Source of the DNA: Hemerocallis citrina
Taxonomy: Eukaryota; Streptophyta; Magnoliopsida; Asparagales; Asphodelaceae
NCBI GenBank assembly: GCA_017893485.1
Contig: CM030358.1
Coordinates: 250,746,728-250,810,727 of the forward strand
Direction of reading: 5' to 3'
Length of the DNA: 64,000 bases
Made by a program: the position numbers and the translations under genes. Shown here piece by piece: positions 58,749 through 64,000 of this stretch. The notes beneath the pieces were generated by a model. That model worked only from the letters and a program-made list of their open reading frames with translations, was not told the origin of the DNA and searched no databases. How positions within the stretch are numbered: position 1 is the first letter of the stretch; the number at the start of each line of letters is the position of its first letter.

Positions 58749-61700
58749 TAGGGTTGGCAACCGGGCTGGGCTAACCCGTGACCTGCTCGTCAAACCCGGC
58801 CCGTTAACTTTCGGTTCGGGTCGGGTCGAACCCGCGAACCTAAGCGGGTCGACCCGGGTCGTCTAAAATGGGTTTCGAACCCGTTGAACCCGACCTGCAA
58901 ACTGGGTGAATAGTGCCCAACCCACCCACGAACCCGCAGGTTTCGAACCGTTTGACCCGTACGGGCCAAACGTTCGACTCGGATGGGTCGATCGTTTGAC
59001 CCGCTGGTCCAACGGCCAAAAAAGACAGCCAACGGCTGTTTTAGCCCTTTTTTTGTTTGTTTATGTTTTTAGTTTTTTTTTTCTTTCCCCCTATAAATAC
59101 CTCTTAAACCACTCAAAAAGTTTCACACATTACTCTCTTATTCTCTCTACTACTACTACTCAGTACAATCTCAATTGATTCAAATTTTTTCAACAAAGAA
59201 GCCAACAACATAGAACCGACAAATTCCGATCGTATCGAATTCAACTTACAACTACAACTACTTCAAGTCTTCAACTCCTCCAAGGCTTCAAGGCTCCAAC
59301 AAAGAAGCTCTCTTTCTTTCTATATACGAGTCCAGACTTCTACTTCTACTTCTACTTTTATTTTCACTCTCATTCTATATATGAGTATCCGCGAAGTACG
59401 GTATCAAAATTTCATAACCCTCTTACTGTGTTGATATTTTTTTGTAGTTATAATTTTTTTTATCATATTTGTTTGTTGGTTTTTTGATCTTCTCTCTTAC
59501 AACCCTACTATTGTTCTCTAGATTTTTTTTAAAAAACTTATCTCGCCTAGATTGTATTTAATTTTTTCATATACACTACTATATCAATAGGTCTAGATCA
59601 CGAGGTAGTGGCCGTAGCCAAAGTGGACAAGATTTCACCGGCACTTCTCGTAGGTCTCCAATTGTCCCACAAAATGAACCCGCCAAAGAGTACCCTATGC
59701 CCAGGCACATTGGTACACACGATGTGTTTGTGGGAGACATACACGTAGAAGAAGAACCACAAACACAATCAAACGAAACAACACAACCGGGTAGTAGTAG
59801 GAAAACTAGAGGGAAAACTAGTTATTGACACAAATTTTATGATTATATTCCGGACGAAGAAAATCCGGGTGTTGGTATAAAAATTTGTAAAACATATTCG
59901 AAGCCATACAAATGGAAGAAGGGTGAGGGGACGAGTATAATAAAACAACACATCCAAAATGTACCCAAAGAACTTCTTGTAGACCTACCCGGCCAACAAA
60001 AGGTCCACCCTAGGACCGATGTAGTTGATAGCCACTCTTATGACCCCGAACTTGTTTGTCGGGAAATGGCCCGACTAGTAATTAAGGAAGAGTCACCATT
60101 TTCCTATTCCGAGAGTAGGGACTTAGAAACTTTTAATCAAACCGCATTAAACCCGCATTTCAAAGAATCCCTAGGAATACTTTGAAGTCGGATTGTTTTA
60201 AAATGTACAATGAAATGAGAGAAGCTTTGATTGTCATTTTATAGAGTTTAACTTGTAGAGTTTCTTTAACTTCCGATTGTCAGAACGGTTGGAATGGTTG
60301 GAACAATATTTCAATGATGAGAATAACTTGTCATTGGGTCGACAGTGATTGGATTATTCAAAAAAGGATCATATCACTTGTCGCGTTTCCCTATCCCCAT
60401 AGTAGTAATGAAATTGCAAATTGTATTTTTGAAATTTTTGATGTTTTTCCATATTCGTGATAAAATTATGTGTATAAGTTTTGATAATTCATCTAACAAC
60501 AATGCATCAATTAGTATATTACAAACCGCATTAAACCCTCCATCTGACAATATTTTTCATGTTAGATGTGCATGTCATATTTTAAATTGATGTGTTCAAT
60601 ATGCATTAAAAATAGCCGACCCATATATAGTTAACATTAAAAATTGTGTACATTTTATTGCATTAAGTGGCCCTATATTTCAAGAATGGAAAGCTTGGTG
60701 TGGGCTTAAAAATATACATTATAGAAAATTTCCAAAGGATATTAAACACCGATGGAACTCTACTTTTGATTTGCTACATGTTGATACTGAATATAAAGCA
60801 TGTATAAATAATTTTTGTATGGCAAAAAATATGCTAAATTTTGAAATGAATCCCCAAGCTTGGTTTTATGACGAATCTTTGTTAAAATTTTTAGAATCTT
60901 TTAAAACCACAACCTTAAAATTTTCAAAATCTTATGAATCTACTTCTAGTAGCATTTTTATTTCAATAGTTACTATGATGCAAACTTTCAAAGAAATAAT
61001 GATGATGCCTTTATTGGTCATATTGTGAAACTTGCATACACCAAAATTTTGAAGTATTTTAATCCTCCTCCCATGTTGTATTGTATTGCTACAGTGATGG
61101 ATCCTCGTATCAAATTAGAAGGTACGAAGAGTTTGTTTGAAATGTTTTTTAATTTACTTGGGGAAATTGAATCTGAAATTGATTTGGGAACATTTTTTCT
61201 AAATTTGAAGCGACATTAAATAACTTGTATGATTTTTATGATAGAAGTTTTTCATCTAGTAGTACTACTACTTTAGTTACTTCTTCTTCTGCTACTTCTA
61301 CAGGTATGGGTGAATAAATTAGATGATGCCGCATTTAATTTACTTGCAAAAATTCAATCAAAAAAAGCTAAGACTAATCAACCAAATGAATTACATTGGT
61401 ATAATCAACAAGATTCTGAAAGTTTTAATTCTTCACTAGATATTTTACAATGGTGGAAAGACCATGAACATACTGATAGTATTCTTAAATATATGGCTAA
61501 AGATCTACTAACTCCTCCCGTCTCTACAGTTGTTTCAGAAAGTACATTTTCTACAAGTGGCAGGGTTCTAACCGATTACAGGAATCACTTGAAGCCCTAA
61601 TTGTTGAAGATGCTCGTCTGTACGGAAGACTGGATGAAGGACAAAGATAGGAATCAAGGAATAGGTATCTACACGTCTACAAGTGGAAGAAACTCGCCGG

Positions 61701-62269
61701 AAGAACAACAACAACAACAATAACAACCAACATGAAAACTTGAAGACCAACAACAACAACAAATTGAAGACCAACATATGCAAGAAATTTATAATTGTAT
61801 AAAACATTGTAATAAATCTTTGTTTCTTATAAATAAGTTGGAAAATAGAAGAAAATTGTCATTTTATAGAAGAAAATTGTAATTGTATAGAACCAATTTA
61901 TAATAATTCTTTGTTTCTTATAAAAAAAATGGAAATTTGTATAAGTTGAAATCAGATGAATAATATGTACATTTTTTTATAGCAATTTCAGTCTTTAATT
62001 ATTATTCTTATTATTATTATTACTACTACAATTTTTTTAAAGTATAAAAAAAGAAGTTCAAACAAACGGGCCAACCTGCGACCCGACCCGACCCGACCCG
62101 GGTTGGACCCTAATGGGTTCACGGGTTGTTCGGGTCGAAATTTCCTTAAGACAACCTGGCCCGGCCCAGCCCGGTTAACCAACTGACCCGACCCGGACCC
62201 AACCAACTTCGGTTCCAACCCGGGCGGGTTCGACCCGACCCGGCCCGGTCGACCCGGTTGCCAACCCTA
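58749..62269 (+). mobile_element. hAT transposon 3
   Basis: TIRs TAGGGTTGGCAACCGGG are perfect inverted copies at 58749 and 62269. The 8-bp duplication is CCTGCGGT (58741-58748) and CCTGCGAT (62270-62277), one mismatch. The termini are very rich in CGGGTCGACCCGGG-like motifs. It inserted in the copia RT coding sequence. Confidence 0.95.
59592..61722 (+). pseudogene. hAT transposase pseudogene (element 3)
   Basis: The N-terminal polar region (GSGRSQSGQDFTGTSRRSP) follows an intron-like acceptor near 59590. The BED finger is degraded: ICKTYSKPYKWKK has lost the second Cys, and the final His-x-Cys is also missing. MARLVIKEESPFSYSE, SDNIFHVRCACHILN (60560), HRWNSTFDLLHVD (60750) and the hATC region NELHWYNQQDSESF, DILQWWKDHEHTDSILKYMA and DLLTPPVSTVVSESTF (61390-61555) remain. 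Several frameshifts and stops (near 59825, 60180, 60240, 61030, 61220, 61600) inactivate it. Confidence 0.88.
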
Positions 62270-62277
62270 CCTGCGAT

Positions 62278-64000
62278 GATGACTGCATAAACAGAGAATG
62301 GTCATGTGAACTCTAACGGAAACCAATCTGGGTGATGACATGGTGAAAACACTCAAACCAGGCTCGAGGGGCCTGTTTCAGGCCATATATTACTCGACGT
62401 AGACAACAAACATGACGAGGATGAGTGGTAAGGACAGAAGGATGATGCATGTAGACAGCCTCAGATAAGGTACCATGAAGAAAATTTCTTCACGTCCATT
62501 TGGTATAACGGCCATTGATGAATGGAGGTAAAAACAAGGAAAGCACAAGCTGTAGTCATCTATGCAGCTGGGGCAAAAGTCTCATCATAATCAATGTCAT
62601 GCTCCTGAGTAGAACATCGGGCAACTAGACGAGCCTTGTGCCGCTCAATGGATCCATCAGGTCGATATTTAATCTTGAAGATCCACTTGCAGCTAACAGT
62701 CTGGATGCCCACAGGCAGTGGAACAATATCCCAAGTGCCAGTCTGATCAAATGCACAGAACTCCTCTGTAATAACTTTCCGCCACTCGAAAAACTGAATA
62801 GCTTCCGGATAGGTTCTGAGCTCACGTGTGGAGTGTATAGCAGTGAGGTATGCATGAAATTATGGTGAGTAGGTGGCAAGAGTGGCAAAGCCAAACTGGT
62901 CAAAAAACCAATGACATCAGGTGTGTAACAGGCCAGTGGGATGCCTAAGGTAGAACGTGTAGACTGACGGACCAGTGGTGGATGGGCAGTGTGTGGGGGT
63001 GAGATATGTAGAGTGGGTGAATGCAGTTGTGGGGATGCAGGTGGTGAAGGTGCAGGATGCTGTGGGGATGCAGGTTGGATATCCGTAAGAGGAACAATAT
63101 GTGTAACGTCAGTAGGGATAGAAAATGGGACAACAGAGTGGGATCATATGGAATGTGTGAAGGTATGGCTGGGAAGATAAGCTCAACAACTAGAGAATCG
63201 AGAAAACTAGTATCCTCAGGAGATGTAGTAGGGAGAGTCTTCTACAAAGGAGACATGGCGGGAAATACGAACACGACCTACCATATGATAAAAAAAATGA
63301 TATCCTTTATGTTCTGGACTGAGACCTAGATGAACACACTAGTGGCTCGAGCGGTGAGCTTCGTGCGCTCAGTGGGAGGGAGAAGAATATAACTGGTGTA
63401 CCCAAAAGCACGGAGCATACTGTAGTTCGGTTGTGAGTGACGAAGAGCCTCATAAGGTGATATTTCAGATAGAGCAGACAAGGAAGTGATACACAGACAG
63501 ACGTCATGACCGCTTCAACCTAGAAAGAACGAGGAAGAAAAGAGGAGATTAGATGCGCGCGAGATGTCTCAAGGATGTGAGGATGCTTGCATTTAGCTAC
63601 ACCATTCTGCTCATGCGTGTGAACACATGATTGATGAAAGAGATTGAAGGATCGATCTCATAGCAGCGGAAGTGTACTCATACAGACACCAAACTGAGTG
63701 TGAACTAGGTTCGTAAAGAACTGGTAAATGTTAGTTATCTTAGAGCGTTGGTGCATAAGAAACACCCATGTAAATCTAGTAAAGTCATCGATGAAACTAA
63801 CATAATAGAGATAACCTTTGTGAGAAGGTATAGGAGATGGTCCTCATATTTTAGAGTGAATAAATTGAAAAGGATGGGTGGTTTGAAAAGTGCTTTTGTG
63901 ATTAAAAGGAAGTGCTATGTGTTTGGCCAAATGACAACCCTGACAGTTAGACAAATGAGTAAAAGAAAAAGGACCAAGGGCACCACTACGGGCTGAAGTT
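62278..64000 (-). pseudogene. Copia integrase and N-terminal RT
   Basis: From the right edge the minus strand reads GAG-pre-integrase/integrase text: GYLYYVSFIDDFTRFTWVFL (first catalytic Asp area), a shifted TQFGV region, HTHEQNGVAKCKHPHILETS (the Glu region, E seemingly replaced by K in 'VAERKH'), then a long variable linker. RT follows: CKWIFKIKYRPDGSIERHKA, LVARCSTQEHDIDYDETFAP and WPLYQMDVKKF (about 62720-62480), ending with DHSLFMQSSSQ at the hAT3 junction. Stops and frameshifts are common. Confidence 0.87.

Larger units (their letters stand above)
21434..64000 (-). mobile_element. Ty1/copia retrotransposon, minus strand, split by three insertions
   Basis: The 3' LTR and PPT lie at 21434-21880, the RNase H end at 21885-22269, RT/RNase H at 29817-30399, and integrase plus RT start at 62270-64000; the 5' part lies beyond the window. 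The pieces join in frame once solo LTR B (duplication GAATC/GAATT), solo LTR C (duplication CTCCC) and hAT3 (duplication CCTGCGGT/CCTGCGAT) are taken out. The order integrase-RT-RNase H is the copia order. All pieces have stops or frameshifts, so it is inactive. It appears to sit in or beside the LINE at its 3' end. Confidence 0.88.

Noticed and set aside
1..64000. CRISPR array, phage or bacterial operon
   Set aside because: No regularly spaced short repeats with unique spacers and no bacterial gene organisation; all tandem arrays have large contiguous units.

Overview
This window is nuclear DNA of a flowering plant, most likely a eudicot; I cannot name the species. The evidence is AT-rich DNA with GT-AG introns, a plastid-derived insert, and families known from angiosperm genomes: Tekay-like and Tat-like Ty3/gypsy, Ty1/copia, CACTA, MULE with a FAR1-type transposase, hAT, PIF/Harbinger, LINE and plant mobile domain (PMD). 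I found no intact single-copy host gene. Almost every base that can be assigned belongs to a transposon or its wreckage.

Left part (1-21.4 kb). A plastid insert (about 1-605, with trnV-GAC and the rrn16 promoter) abuts the inside of a CACTA element. The CACTA right terminus lies at 6369, and the element holds a 305-bp tandem array and GC-rich subterminal hairpins. It sits in a truncated LTR (6373-6634), which itself interrupts a PIF/Harbinger transposase relic (6635-7229). Next comes a broken PMD gene (12973 down to 7967, minus strand), split by a 4.1-kb solo LTR (8253-12383) with a 5-bp target duplication. A decayed LINE (about 15.7-21.4 kb, minus) follows, with a duplicated 3' tail and a hAT element (16825-20201) inside it.

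Right part (21.4-64 kb). A single Ty1/copia element on the minus strand starts with its 3' LTR near 21434 and runs off the right edge. It is cut by three insertions that can be subtracted using target-site duplications: solo LTR B (22270-29816, with a nearly intact hAT inside), solo LTR C (30400-58736) and another hAT (58749-62269). Solo LTR C contains a MULE (33052-58314) with about 810-bp terminal inverted repeats and a FAR1-type transposase pseudogene. The MULE contains a shrunken Tekay-like LTR element (from 38318), and that contains a 14.3-kb Tat-like gypsy element (43074-57346, minus). The copia element therefore holds four further nested layers.

Points to keep. (1) The Tekay-like element carries 55 nt of an initiator tRNA-Met in its internal region, while its own primer site also fits initiator tRNA-Met. 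(2) The Tat-like element carries spliced antisense genes (gypsy-type transposon protein plus coiled-coil ORFs). They are bracketed by direct copies of a roughly 365-bp GC-rich repeat and accompanied by a dimeric 214-bp array. (3) The Tat LTRs are nearly identical although its pol is badly broken, and it lacks a target duplication. (4) A cluster of palindromic repeats upstream of the PMD gene may mark the end of an unassigned transposon.
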